Notes: a model not told the origin generated them from the sequence alone. A stretch of 21,124 nucleotides of DNA from CAYOHG01 sp964465125 (GCA_964465125.1 CAYXIO010000065.1:1-21124); one strand, 5' to 3'. Counted from the first letter of the stretch, positions 1-8,169 are shown. A program made the numbers and translations.

Positions 1-184
1 GACCGGTTCGACTCATGGTGTCGGTTACCTATCCCCGCGGAAAACGGGGGGGTCGGCCGGCGCCGGCTCTCAAGCCGTCGCGGGCCAGTGCTGCCCTTCT
101 CTTCATCGTCGAGCCGGGCTCACGTCTTGTAGTCCCGTGTCCGAACGGCTGCGAACAGGCACTTGCGCCTGGGCGCGCGTCCGA
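1..184. other. Sequence downstream of the tadG-like gene
   Basis: No supported gene. It follows the vWA gene stop on the minus strand. A short stem (CCCCG/CGGGG with an A-rich loop, about 34-50) is present without a T-run. Whether further pilus genes (ATPase, TadB/TadC) continue to the left cannot be seen. Confidence 0.3.
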
Positions 185-1960
185 TTACTCGATCAGGGCG
201 ACCGGGCGCTTGCCTCCCAGCGTCCGGAAAATCGACTCGAGCTGCTCCGTGTACTCTTCCGGAGACCCGACCGCGTAGAACTCCTGACCGTGTCCGATTG
301 CGGCGATTTCCTGGAGCAGCTCGCGATCGACTTCGTAACCGACGCTGACCGTATAGATCACGAAACCCTCGTCGGCGGCTTCGTGGGCCCGGTCGATCGC
401 GTACTGGCGTGCGGCGGCGGAGTAGTCGCCCAGCCAGTTTCCGTCCTCGTCCGTGTTGGCGACGCCGTCGGACATCAGCACGATGATCTTGGTCGCCGCG
501 TCGCGGGCGCGCGAGCTTTGCAGCTCGGAGATGCCCTTGATCAGACCGCCGGCGATGTTCGTCGTGCGGTCATAGTGGCCGGCCTGCCGCTCGTAGAGCC
601 GGTCCGAAATCGAGTAGAGGCTGTCGGTCAGGTTGACCTCGTGGCGCCCGGTCGTGGCGAACACCTCAAGCGACACGTGATCCGGGCTTTCCAGGGCGGC
701 GATGACGTCCATCATGGTGAGCACGGCGTCCTTGACCGCGCGGACGGGTTGCTCGGGGGTCGCCCAGAGGTTGTTGTTCTTGGAGTACTCCGGGTAGTTC
801 GCGAGCAGGTAGTCGGTGAGGGTCTTGGGACCATAGCGATAGCGGAAGGCGGTCTGGTAAGTGTTGTAGATGGTGTTGTTCGAAACCCAGTTCGCGTAGT
901 CGCGCCAGCTCCAGCCGCCCACGCGCCAGCTCGGGTAGCTCACCCAGGCGGTGGTTTCGCCGTCGGCGATCAGCGTGTCCCCGTTGCCGCCGGAGCTGTA
1001 CTTGCCGCCGGCGCGGCCGCTCATCCACTCACACAGACCCAGCAGGACGCACACGCGGTTCTTGTGGTGAGTCGAGTTGTTGTCGCCGGCGCCGCCGAGC
1101 AGGATGCTCCGCTCGTCGGCGCTGTAGCCGCGCGCCGTCAGACTGCTGCTGATGGTCGCGTCGGTGCAATTGAGCTTCTTCTTGATGTAGAACAGGCCGG
1201 GGTCCGACGAGGCGCTGTACGACCCCGGATCCAGCGCGTTGCCCCAGGTGGTCATCAGTCCGAAGCCGGGGCCGCTGTCGCCGGCGTACTCGCTGTCGGT
1301 TTCGGAGCCTGGGACGTACGGCCGGCTCGGCTCGGGTCCGTCCAGGGCGCACCACACGTCGCGCGTGTTCGCGTACCCGCCGTCGGTTCGATTCCACGAC
1401 CGCAATTGGCTGTCGTAGTCCATGGATCCCGACAAGTCGATGACGACGGCGATGTCGCGCGGCACGAGCACGGCCGCAGCCCGGGCCGTCATCGAGGCGG
1501 TTTCGTGCCCCAGGAACTTGGCGAACATCAGGTCGATCGGCCCGCTGGCCGAGCCGGAGGTGCGCCGCAAGGTGACGCGCACGGCGTCGTAGACCTCGCC
1601 GCCGGGTGAGAATTCGAACCGACCATTGACGTCGTTGTAGGTGGCGCGTCCGAATTCGAGATCGTTGGTGGAATCCACCCCGACCGTGGCCTGGAGCACC
1701 TGGTTCAACCGCGCGACCTGGTCGGCGGTATCGAATGCGTCGGCCGTCGGATCGTCAGCGGTGCTGGTGCCCAATTCGGAGGCGGCCGCGAGCGCGGCGG
1801 CATCGGCGGACCGCTGAAGCTCGGCCTTGGCGGAGTAAAGTGCGCCGACGTCCACCGCCAGCGAGGCCATTCCGAGGATCACCGTCAGCGAAACCGCCAG
1901 GTAGACGGCTGCAATACCCTTGCGACGCCCGGATTGAGAGATCACACGACGGTGGCGCAC
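185..1960 (-). CDS. TadG-like pilus-assembly protein with vWA domain
   Basis: Flp/Tad pilus-associated, membrane-anchored protein of 591 residues, last gene of the visible pilus operon. The N-terminus shows the TadE/TadG pattern: basic residues, one hydrophobic segment (about 15-37), then an Ala-rich helix (SADAAALAAASEL). A von Willebrand factor A domain follows, with the MIDAS motif DLSGS at 175-179, a candidate MIDAS Thr in TTNIAGG near 466 and Asp498 in LMSDG. About 225 residues rich in Trp, Tyr, Ser and Asn (roughly 182-408) are inserted between the first MIDAS motif and the next vWA helix. I chose GTG at 1960 because a purine-rich AGGGGGA site lies just upstream and the family N-terminus begins here. 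An in-frame GTG at 2074, 3 bases after the cpaC stop, is the alternative. TadG-type proteins are membrane-anchored assembly or adhesion factors; the exact role here is inferred. Confidence 0.85.
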   Translation of the reverse strand: MRHRRVISQSGRRKGIAAVYLAVSLTVILGMASLAVDVGALYSAKAELQRSADAAALAAASELGTSTADDPTADAFDTADQVARLNQVLQATVGVDSTNDLEFGRATYNDVNGRFEFSPGGEVYDAVRVTLRRTSGSASGPIDLMFAKFLGHETASMTARAAAVLVPRDIAVVIDLSGSMDYDSQLRSWNRTDGGYANTRDVWCALDGPEPSRPYVPGSETDSEYAGDSGPGFGLMTTWGNALDPGSYSASSDPGLFYIKKKLNCTDATISSSLTARGYSADERSILLGGAGDNNSTHHKNRVCVLLGLCEWMSGRAGGKYSSGGNGDTLIADGETTAWVSYPSWRVGGWSWRDYANWVSNNTIYNTYQTAFRYRYGPKTLTDYLLANYPEYSKNNNLWATPEQPVRAVKDAVLTMMDVIAALESPDHVSLEVFATTGRHEVNLTDSLYSISDRLYERQAGHYDRTTNIAGGLIKGISELQSSRARDAATKIIVLMSDGVANTDEDGNWLGDYSAAARQYAIDRAHEAADEGFVIYTVSVGYEVDRELLQEIAAIGHGQEFYAVGSPEEYTEQLESIFRTLGGKRPVALIE

Positions 1961-2077
1961 CTGCTTCCCCCTCTCTCGCCATGAAGGCCGGCTCGGCGTA
2001 ACGTCCGCCTGGCCGGCCTCAGGTTTCGGATTCACGCGGGTGCGCTGCCCAAACGGGCGGAACACGGCGCACACGCG

Positions 2078-3670
2078 TCAGGATCCTTCGTCGTCGCCTG
2101 ACGGTCCGACCGGACCGCGCAGCTTCAGCGACGAGTCTCCGTACAGCTCCGAGGGCTGCGCGGGCCAGACCTGATTCACGCGCGGCTGAAGGACCGGCAG
2201 GTCGCGCGTGGGCTGTCCGTCCAACTGGCCCAGCATGAATAGTTCAAAATCATTCGGCGCGACGTAGCTGGCGCCGGGAACCGCGGTGACCTGGTCCGAT
2301 GAAATCCCCTCGGACAGCTCAGGAGTGACCAGCACCACCAATTCCGTCTCGTCCTGCTGATAATTGACGGAGGTGAAGAGCGACCCCAGCACGGGAACAT
2401 CCCCGAGACCGGGCACTTTCCGGCTCACGGCGCGCGTTCGCTCGCTCAGCAGGCCGCCGATCGCCAGCGTCTGGCCGGCCCCAAGCTCGACGGTCGTTTC
2501 CACCCGGCGCGTCGAGAACGACGGGATCGCCGTGCCGCTGAGTGTCACGGCGTTGGAATAGTCGGGCTCGCTGATTTCCGGGGTGACCTTCAGGCGGATC
2601 CGCCCCTCGCCCAGGACGACCGGCGTGAAGTTCAGCCGCACGCCGAACTCCTTGAAGATCACGTTGATGCGTTCGTCGGTGATGATCGGGATCGGGATTT
2701 CGCCGCCGGCGAGGAAGGTGGCCTCCTGGCCGTTGATCGCCAGGACGTTGGGCTCGGCGAGAATCCGCAGCAGTCCGTTCTCGCGCAGGGCTTGCACGAA
2801 AACCTGCATCTGCACCCGCGGGAATCCGAAGCTGAGCGTTGAGCGGCCGGTGACGGGGATGCCGTCTTCGCCCACCAGGAACGGGATGTCCGCGGTGGCC
2901 AGCGCGCCCTCGGGGGCGCCGATGTTCGCCGGGTTGATCCCGTCCAGGTTATTGATGAAGAACATGTCGCGGAGGTCGTCGCCCGCCATCCAGCCGTTGA
3001 AGCCCAGCTCGCGCGAGGCGGAGCGGTTCACCTCGGCGACCGTGCAGCGCAGCAGCACCTGCTGCCCGCCGCGGACCCGTAGATGGTTCATCACGTTGGG
3101 CGAGAAGACCTTGGCGATCTGCTCGACGCGCTCGGCGCTGGCGGCGTCGGCCACGTCGCCCGTCAGCACGACCGCGTCCATCAGCGCGTGAGCGCGGACG
3201 TTGGCGCGCGGCACGGCGCTGCGGATGCTGGCCAGCAGGCGGTCAAGCTCGATGTCGACCGCGACGTCGAAGACGCGCTGTTCATTGCCATCCACCCAGA
3301 CGATGAGCTGGGTCGTGCCGAAGCTCTTGCCGGTGATCAGCAGTTGCTGCGGGCTGATGGCGGTGACTTCGGCGAAGTCCGGCTTGGCGAGCCGGGCCTC
3401 GCGCACGGGCACGTTGAAGTCGACCAGGATCGACTTGTTGGCCGGGACGCGGATCAGCGTGCCCTCGGCCTGCACGTCGCGCACCGAGACCTGCACGCGC
3501 GTGGCCGGCGACTGCGCCGCGGGCGTCTCGGCGACCGGCGGCGGCTGCACCGGCTGCAAGGCCTGTTGAGCGAGCGCCGGACACGCGGCCAGGCAGGCCA
3601 GCATCGTCGCGATTCCGAAGTGTCGATTCCTTCCTGCACGCACCGTCCGGGGGGAAACGAGCGTTGTCAT
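2078..3670 (-). CDS. cpaC: Flp/Tad pilus secretin CpaC/RcpA
   Basis: Outer-membrane secretin forming the pore through which the Flp pilus leaves the cell. The 530 residues start with a signal peptide (about 1-34, ending PALA). Next come the pilus/secretin N-terminal domain (about 68-140) and a BON-like segment (about 142-200, containing VVLTGDVADAASAERVEQIA). The LLRCTVAEVNR and ELGFNG segments near 206-225 are typical of CpaC/RcpA. The secretin core runs from about 285 to 452 and carries VPGLGDVPVLGSLF and the terminal beta-strand ELVVLVTPEL. The start codon ATG overlaps the cpaB stop as ATGA (3667-3670), indicating translational coupling. A C-terminal extension of about 75 residues follows the secretin core and has no recognised domain. 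Confidence 0.93.
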   Translation of the reverse strand: MTTLVSPRTVRAGRNRHFGIATMLACLAACPALAQQALQPVQPPPVAETPAAQSPATRVQVSVRDVQAEGTLIRVPANKSILVDFNVPVREARLAKPDFAEVTAISPQQLLITGKSFGTTQLIVWVDGNEQRVFDVAVDIELDRLLASIRSAVPRANVRAHALMDAVVLTGDVADAASAERVEQIAKVFSPNVMNHLRVRGGQQVLLRCTVAEVNRSASRELGFNGWMAGDDLRDMFFINNLDGINPANIGAPEGALATADIPFLVGEDGIPVTGRSTLSFGFPRVQMQVFVQALRENGLLRILAEPNVLAINGQEATFLAGGEIPIPIITDERINVIFKEFGVRLNFTPVVLGEGRIRLKVTPEISEPDYSNAVTLSGTAIPSFSTRRVETTVELGAGQTLAIGGLLSERTRAVSRKVPGLGDVPVLGSLFTSVNYQQDETELVVLVTPELSEGISSDQVTAVPGASYVAPNDFELFMLGQLDGQPTRDLPVLQPRVNQVWPAQPSELYGDSSLKLRGPVGPSGDDEGS

Positions 3671-4878
3671 TCCGTGAGCTCCTTCGGCTCCGTGGTCGAC
3701 TCGTTGGGTTCGCTGGGATCCGTCGAGTCATTCTCAAACGGGTTTGTGGTCTCGAGGTCGTCGGGCGTCGTCGTCGGGGGCTCCGCCGGCGTCGGCGGAT
3801 TCTGCACCGGCGGGGGCGTCTTGCCGGTCTTCCGCGGCGACCGCTTGTTCTTGCCTTCGCGCTTGACCTGCTCGAACAGGTTCGGCGCCTCGCCGGTCAG
3901 CTCGATCGCTTGCGTGGAGCTGAGCTGGTTCCAGCCCAGCGTTCGGCGGTCCTCGCCGTTGTAGACCACCATCACCCAGGCGAGCTGCGGCTCGGGCCCG
4001 GGTTCGGGCTCGGGCTCGGCCGCGGGTTCGGCCGGCTCCGCGGGCGCGGGCTGGGCCGAGTGGGTGACCCCCGCGATCAGCGCGGTCATCTTGTCGACCC
4101 AGGATTCCTTCGGCTCATTAGCGGCGACTTCGGACTCGGACTCGAGAATGTCGTCCTGGCTGACCACGACCTCGCGGTTGGGGCTCGTGAGGTCGTCGTT
4201 CGCACCGCGGAGACTGAGCTTGATCTTGCCGCGCTGCTCGGCGAGGTGGATGGTCGGCACGGCGTCGGGCTTGACGAGCAGCGTGACCGTGCGGGCCTTC
4301 TTGGAGGTGTCCTTGGAGGGGCGCTTGCCGCCCGCGGCCTCCGCAGGGGTCGGTGCGTCGGGCGCGATTCGCTCGCCCACCGCCGCCACCACGACGTCCT
4401 CCAGCAGCGTCTTGGCGACCGTGACGGGCTTGCCGTTCTGGCGTGCGTTGAAGTACGCGACGACGTCGACGTGGCTTTCGGGCTCGAGGTGAGTGTCGAG
4501 GCCGGAGCTCTCGTCGACCTTCACGGACACGGCGCGGAAGCCGGACGGCACGTTGATGCCGGCCGCGGCGCCCGGAGGCAGCAGCATGGAATCGAGGATC
4601 GGCAGGCCCGCCGGGCAGCCGGTGTGCGGCACCCGGCCGAGGAGCTTTTGCTTGTCCGCCAGGGCGGTTTTGGGTGCGGCGCTGAGCGGGAAGGCGAGCG
4701 GCTGGATCATGGCCTCGCTGATGGCCTGTCCGCGCGGGACGTCCTGCACCGGCGTCCAGAGCTTGACGACCTTGGTCTCGGCGGCGCCTGCCTTCCTGAG
4801 GTAGTCAAAGCCGAGCTTGCCGGCCAGCCCCGCGACGCCCAGACCCACGAGCAATGGAATCAAAGCCTTGGGATTCAT
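3667..4878 (-). CDS. cpaB: Flp pilus assembly protein CpaB/RcpC
   Basis: Periplasmic, inner-membrane-anchored partner of the Tad secretin, 403 residues. One N-terminal membrane segment (about 5-22) is followed by a SAF-type domain (about 36-100, with VQDVPRGQAI and GLPILDSMLLPPG). The CpaB core follows, with SGFRAVSVKVDE and SHVDVVAYF (about 111-145) and a second beta-rich block near 195-245. The last 130 residues are unusual: a Glu/Pro/Ala stretch at 275-297, a short ordered segment (about 298-336), then a Lys-rich patch and a Pro/Thr/Glu-rich tail to 403. I chose ATG 4878 because it gives the membrane anchor directly and has GAGG 8 bases upstream; an upstream in-frame start would add 32 residues with no family character. 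Its stop overlaps the cpaC start. Confidence 0.9.
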   Translation of the reverse strand: MNPKALIPLLVGLGVAGLAGKLGFDYLRKAGAAETKVVKLWTPVQDVPRGQAISEAMIQPLAFPLSAAPKTALADKQKLLGRVPHTGCPAGLPILDSMLLPPGAAAGINVPSGFRAVSVKVDESSGLDTHLEPESHVDVVAYFNARQNGKPVTVAKTLLEDVVVAAVGERIAPDAPTPAEAAGGKRPSKDTSKKARTVTLLVKPDAVPTIHLAEQRGKIKLSLRGANDDLTSPNREVVVSQDDILESESEVAANEPKESWVDKMTALIAGVTHSAQPAPAEPAEPAAEPEPEPGPEPQLAWVMVVYNGEDRRTLGWNQLSSTQAIELTGEAPNLFEQVKREGKNKRSPRKTGKTPPPVQNPPTPAEPPTTTPDDLETTNPFENDSTDPSEPNESTTEPKELTE

Positions 4879-4905
4879 CGCCTGAACCTCGACAAATAAG
4901 ATGCC

Positions 4906-4931
4906 GGCGGTCTGCGAAACGCGCAGACGCC
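4906..4931 (-). terminator. Hairpin in tadE-cpaB gap, possible attenuator
   Basis: A perfect 7-bp stem (GTCTGCG/CGCAGAC) with a 5-base loop is extended by GGC/GCC across a one-base bulge. Read on the minus strand it is followed a few bases later by a T-rich stretch (TCTTATTTGT) and then the cpaB ribosome binding site. This looks like a weak intrinsic terminator or attenuator within the pilus operon, or an RNA-stabilising stem. A second smaller stem (4979-4996, CCGGCG/CGCCGG) lies just after the tadE stop. Function is inferred from structure only. Confidence 0.35.
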
Positions 4932-5003
4932 TGCCGACGGCCGCGTGCCGGCGGCTTCGGAACCCACTCCACAACTCACCGGCGACCTGGCGCCGGCGAT
5001 CCG

Positions 5004-5447
5004 CTACATGCCTTCACGGCGCATCGACGCAACGCCTTCGATCGTTCCCAAGGTGAAGCCGAAGAAATCGCCCACCAGGGACACGTCGGCCTGCGGGATG
5101 CGGACCGTGACGGTCACGATCGGGTCCTCGGTGGTCGGCTCGACCACGTCGATGGTGGCGTGCGTCTCGAGCCCCATCGGCTCGAGGTAGGTGGTCACGC
5201 GCGCCTCGATCTCGCCCGCCGTCACGCCCTGAAGCGCGCCCAGCCGGGCGCCTTCACGAGCGGCGTTGATCAGCGTGTTTCGCACGCTGAACAGCCAGCC
5301 GAACTCGATGATGCCGAACAGCATCGCGAACATCACCGGCGCCATGACCGCCAGCTCGACCGCGACTGCCGCCCGCCGCATCCACTTTCTTCGCCCCGCC
5401 ACCGCGAGATAGCCTGTGCCCGTCCATCCCCTCCGGATTCCCCTCAT
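5004..5447 (-). CDS. tadE: TadE-like minor pseudopilin
   Basis: Small single-pass pilus protein of 147 residues. A basic segment (RRKWMRR, 19-25) precedes the typical TadE helix AAVAVELAVMAPVMFAMLF with its Glu at 31. The helix is followed by the conserved amphipathic NTLINAAREGARLGA region (about 58-71) and a beta-rich C-terminal domain. TadE proteins are pseudopilins processed by the Tad prepilin peptidase and needed for pilus assembly. I chose ATG 5447 because its first bases overlap the stop of the upstream prepilin peptidase as ATGA (5444-5447); an internal ATG at residue 23 would still keep the TadE helix. Longer in-frame sequence upstream reads through the peptidase gene in another frame and is not coding. 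Confidence 0.88.
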   Translation of the reverse strand: MRGIRRGWTGTGYLAVAGRRKWMRRAAVAVELAVMAPVMFAMLFGIIEFGWLFSVRNTLINAAREGARLGALQGVTAGEIEARVTTYLEPMGLETHATIDVVEPTTEDPIVTVTVRIPQADVSLVGDFFGFTLGTIEGVASMRREGM

Positions 5448-5998
5448 GCCAGCCACCCTCCGAAATAGTGAGTCAGCAAGACCCCGATCGTGCCCGCCGT
5501 CAGCGGAACTCCGTAGGGCAGCAACTGACTCGTCTCTCCGAACGTACGTGCACCGCCGTACGTGCCGAATGCCGTGTCCAGCCGCTTCATCTTCGTCATG
5601 ATGGTCTGCATGTTCGTGTAGGCGTGCACCACCCGGCCGGTGCTGTAGATCATGATGAGGGCGACGATTCCGCCCAGGATCGCCCCGGCGGCGAAGCTGA
5701 CCAGCGTCAGCCACGGTCCCAGCCAGCAGCCGATCGCGGCCATCAGCTTGACGTCGCCGGCGCCCATGCCGTGCATGAGCCACGGGATGATCAGCACGCC
5801 GAAGCCGACCGCCAGCCCCAGCAGGCCGGCGCTGACGCCTGACCCGCCGAAGAACGTCACCTGCATCGTGAGTCCGCAAACCGCGATCAGCGCGTTCAGC
5901 CAGTTGGGCACGCGCCGCTCGGCGTAGTCGATCCAGGAGGCGTACAACGTCGCGGGGATCAGCAGCGCCAGCGTCCATTCCCAGTATCCGAGCTGCAT
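5444..5998 (-). CDS. cpaA: Prepilin peptidase CpaA/TadV (A24 family)
   Basis: Inner-membrane aspartyl protease that removes the leader of Flp prepilin and the TadE/TadF pseudopilins. The 184 residues form several hydrophobic segments. The two A24 catalytic motifs are visible: an Asp near residue 23 in SWIDYAERRVPNW, and GMGAGDVKLMAAIG near 77-90, containing the GxGD signature. It is the short form lacking the N-methyltransferase domain, as usual for CpaA/TadV. ATG 5998 has GGAG about 8 bases upstream and starts directly before the first membrane helix; the longer open frame upstream adds non-family sequence. It lies between the pilin and tadE genes, and its stop overlaps the tadE start. Confidence 0.92.
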   Translation of the reverse strand: MQLGYWEWTLALLIPATLYASWIDYAERRVPNWLNALIAVCGLTMQVTFFGGSGVSAGLLGLAVGFGVLIIPWLMHGMGAGDVKLMAAIGCWLGPWLTLVSFAAGAILGGIVALIMIYSTGRVVHAYTNMQTIMTKMKRLDTAFGTYGGARTFGETSQLLPYGVPLTAGTIGVLLTHYFGGWLA

Positions 5999-6097
5999 CG
6001 CAGACTCCGCTCTTACTTTTCGGTCGTGTCCGGCGGCGTTACCGGCCGCAGGCCCCCTTTTCATCGGCACGATTGTCGAGCCGCACCAGCATGACGA

Positions 6098-6129
6098 ACG
6101 GCGGTGGACGCCAGGGCGCCCACCGCCGT
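6098..6129 (-). terminator. Strong GC hairpin between flp and cpaA
   Basis: ACGGCGGTGG at 6098-6107 is perfectly complementary to 6120-6129. The stem can extend inward by three more pairs past one A-C mismatch, leaving a 4-base loop. It begins about 40 bases after the flp stop and about 100 bases before the cpaA start on the transcribed strand. There is no T-run after it, so it is not a classic intrinsic terminator. It could stabilise the pilin mRNA 3' end or partly stop transcription, so that pilin is made in excess of the assembly proteins. Function is inferred. Confidence 0.4.
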
Positions 6130-6168
6130 CCAATAGCCCTCACACAGAACTTGCGCGTCGTCGCGCAA

Positions 6169-6348
6169 CTAGCTGCCGAACGCCGTGCTGTTCACGTCCT
6201 CGAACGTCGCGTTGACGTTCGTGCCGAGTGTCTGAATGGCGGCGATGGCGACCACGATGATCAGCGCCAGCATCACCGCGTACTCGGTTGCGGTCGGGCC
6301 GTCCTCATTGACCAGGAACTGACGAAAACGATTCACGATAGCCTTCAT
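6169..6348 (-). CDS. flp: Flp major pilin (type IVc prepilin)
   Basis: A 59-residue prepilin. A short charged leader (MKAIVNRFRQFLVNEDG, 1-17) ends in Gly and is followed by PTATEYAVMLALIIVVAIAA, the hydrophobic polymerisation helix. Cleavage after Gly17 would place Glu at +5 and Tyr at +6 of the mature protein, as in Flp pilins, leaving a 42-residue subunit. The C-terminus (about 41-59) is a short polar stretch (NATFEDVNSTAFGS). The ribosome binding site AAGGGG lies 6 bases before ATG 6348. It heads the pilus operon directly upstream of its peptidase gene. The gene is short enough to be missed by length cut-offs. I saw no convincing sigma-70 or sigma-54 promoter upstream. Confidence 0.93.
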   Translation of the reverse strand: MKAIVNRFRQFLVNEDGPTATEYAVMLALIIVVAIAAIQTLGTNVNATFEDVNSTAFGS

Positions 6349-6528
6349 TGTTGCCCCTTTTTTCTCAAGTACCCGGCGGGATCCAACCCACCGCCAACTG
6401 CCACATTCAGTCCCCAGAACGGTTCAATACGTCTGGCGGGCATGCAAACGCTCCGCGCGGATTTCCGCGCCCGGGCCTGCCAGGCGGCGCTGCGGAGCTG
6501 ATTTCGGTCCTTCCTGCGCAGGTTCGGC

Positions 6529-6563
6529 CGGCGCGGCGCAAGGCCGCCGCTTCGCGCGCGCCG
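6529..6563 (-). terminator. GC-rich imperfect hairpin after aroDE
   Basis: Starting about 26 bases after the aroDE stop on the minus strand, two 14-base arms can pair (seven outer base pairs CGGCGCG/CGCGCCG, an internal loop, then AAG/CTT) around a GC-rich loop. No T-run follows. It may separate aroDE transcription from the pilus operon beginning about 180 bases downstream, but chance pairing is easy in such GC-rich sequence. Confidence 0.22.
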
Positions 6564-6588
6564 TTTCGCGAATCAGGTCTGTGGAGGA

Positions 6589-8169
6589 TTATGAGTCGCG
6601 CACCGTGAGCGCTGCGCGCAGGGCCGCCGCCATCGCCTCGCTCGGCGCAGCGTCGTTGTGCCAGTATTGATGTTGAAGCTCGGCCTGGGCCAGCAGCAGC
6701 TCGGCGCCGGTCCGAATTTCAATGCCGCGCGCCGCCGCATCACTCAGTAAGCGCGTCTTCAGGGGCGAATAGACCGCGTCGAGCACCAGCCGCGCCCGGA
6801 TCGACTCCGCCGGCATGGGAGATTCGTCTTCGTTCGGCGACATTCCGGCGCTGCTGCAATTGATCAGAATCTCGCCGGTCGCCTCGGTTCGACGCGACCA
6901 GGGCGACCAGGCGCAGCCGAGCGCCGCCGCCAGATCGCGGGCCCGATCATCGTGGCGATTGAAGAGCGTCACCCGGCAGCCGGCGTCGATCAGCGCCAGA
7001 GTGACGCCGCGCGCGGCTCCGCCGGCGCCGAGGACATCTACGCTCCGGCCCTGGATGGATCGGGCCGCAGGGTCTTCCGCGCGGCTGAGCAGCCGCAGGG
7101 CCCCCGCGCCGTCCGTGTTCTCGCCGTGCCAGCTACCGTCCGCGTCGCGTCGCAGCGTGTTCACCGCTCCGCAGCGCCGCGCGGCATCGCTGAGCCCGGC
7201 GCCGCGATCGACCAGCCACTGGTAGGCATGCGTCTTATGCGGAACCGTGACGCTCAACCCGCGCACGTCGAGCTCGGGGTGGGCCTCCAGCAGATCCAGG
7301 AAACGCGATAGGCGATTCGCGTCGGGCAGCACCGGCAGCCGCACGTAAACCCCGTCGATTCGCCGCGCACCGAGCGCGGCATTGTGAATCGCCGGGCTCC
7401 TGGACTCATCCACCGGCCAGCCGACCACGCCGTAGACGCGCGTCGTCGGTCGGATTTCGTTCCAGCGGTATAGCGTCTTCAATTCCGCCAGAGTCAGTTG
7501 GCCCGGCGCGGAGGCGCGGTCGGCGGCAAGCGCTGCATACGTCAGCGCCGCACCGAACTTGCGGGCCAGAACGCGCGTCAGGCCGCCGGCGACCCCCACG
7601 CCCATCACGGCCAGCCGACGTTCACGGTTTTTTCCTTGCAGGATCATCAGCGCGAAGGCATCGACGGCATCCGCGGTCAGGCACGCGAGCTTGACGATTT
7701 CCGCCGGCGCGGCCAGCAGCGCCGCGGAGTACGCGTCGAGGTTGGAAGGCGTCTCGCGGAGATTGTGGGTCGAGAGAACCAGCGCGTTCTTCGCGCGCCC
7801 GTCCGGGTCGACCGCGTCCGTGCGCGCGCATACGAGCCCGATCTTCTGGCGGACGTTCGCGGAGCGCTGCCAGGCGGAGAATTCGAAGTCGACGAATCCA
7901 GGCAGGTGCAGCCCAAGTCGTTCGAGCAGGGCCAGGCGCGCCGCTTCGTCGGCGTCCCAGTCGCCCCCCTCGCCGCGCGGCCGAATCGTCAGGATGATCG
8001 GAAGGCCGGGTCGACGCGCCAGCAGCGCTTCGACCGCGGCCGCATCGCCGATCCGGTCGACGCGCAACTCAACCACGTCCGCGCCACCGGCGATCGCCTC
8101 GGCGACCTGCCGCTCGAGCGGCGGCGTGGCGCGGACCAGCGGCGTGACGAGCAGCGTGGAGGGAGGCAC
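6589..8169 (-). CDS. aroDE: Bifunctional 3-dehydroquinate dehydratase / shikimate dehydrogenase
   Basis: Catalyses steps three and four of the shikimate pathway: 3-dehydroquinate to 3-dehydroshikimate, then NADPH-dependent reduction to shikimate. The 526 residues are two enzymes in line. Type I dehydroquinase occupies about 1-220, with ELRVD (Glu34), TIRP (Arg63), the catalytic His135 in LSTHNL and Schiff-base Lys160 in EIVKLA. Shikimate dehydrogenase occupies about 243-526, with SRSPAIHN, catalytic Lys312 in VTVPHK, ENTDGAGA near 350-357, the Rossmann motif VLGAGGAARG and INCSSAGM. Such fusions are known in planctomycetes, chlamydiae and plants. GTG 8169 has AGGA 8 bases upstream, inside the end of the regulator gene, and starts 4 bases after its stop. 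No better start keeps the domain intact, since upstream sequence overlaps the regulator. Confidence 0.93.
   Translation of the reverse strand: MPPSTLLVTPLVRATPPLERQVAEAIAGGADVVELRVDRIGDAAAVEALLARRPGLPIILTIRPRGEGGDWDADEAARLALLERLGLHLPGFVDFEFSAWQRSANVRQKIGLVCARTDAVDPDGRAKNALVLSTHNLRETPSNLDAYSAALLAAPAEIVKLACLTADAVDAFALMILQGKNRERRLAVMGVGVAGGLTRVLARKFGAALTYAALAADRASAPGQLTLAELKTLYRWNEIRPTTRVYGVVGWPVDESRSPAIHNAALGARRIDGVYVRLPVLPDANRLSRFLDLLEAHPELDVRGLSVTVPHKTHAYQWLVDRGAGLSDAARRCGAVNTLRRDADGSWHGENTDGAGALRLLSRAEDPAARSIQGRSVDVLGAGGAARGVTLALIDAGCRVTLFNRHDDRARDLAAALGCAWSPWSRRTEATGEILINCSSAGMSPNEDESPMPAESIRARLVLDAVYSPLKTRLLSDAAARGIEIRTGAELLLAQAELQHQYWHNDAAPSEAMAAALRAALTVRDS

Noticed and set aside
137..1609. 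490-residue plus-strand open frame opposite the tadG-like gene
   Set aside because: Ala/Val/Gly/Arg-rich translation with no domain; the opposite strand encodes a clear TadG/vWA protein.
4854..5468. 204-residue plus-strand frame across the cpaB-tadE junction
   Set aside because: His/Arg/Asp-rich shadow; both neighbours are clear minus-strand pilus genes.
6349..6450. Promoter upstream of flp, including TTGAAC and TGGCAGTTGG elements
   Set aside because: No -10 element at proper spacing and no correctly spaced -24/-12 pair, so no promoter is called.
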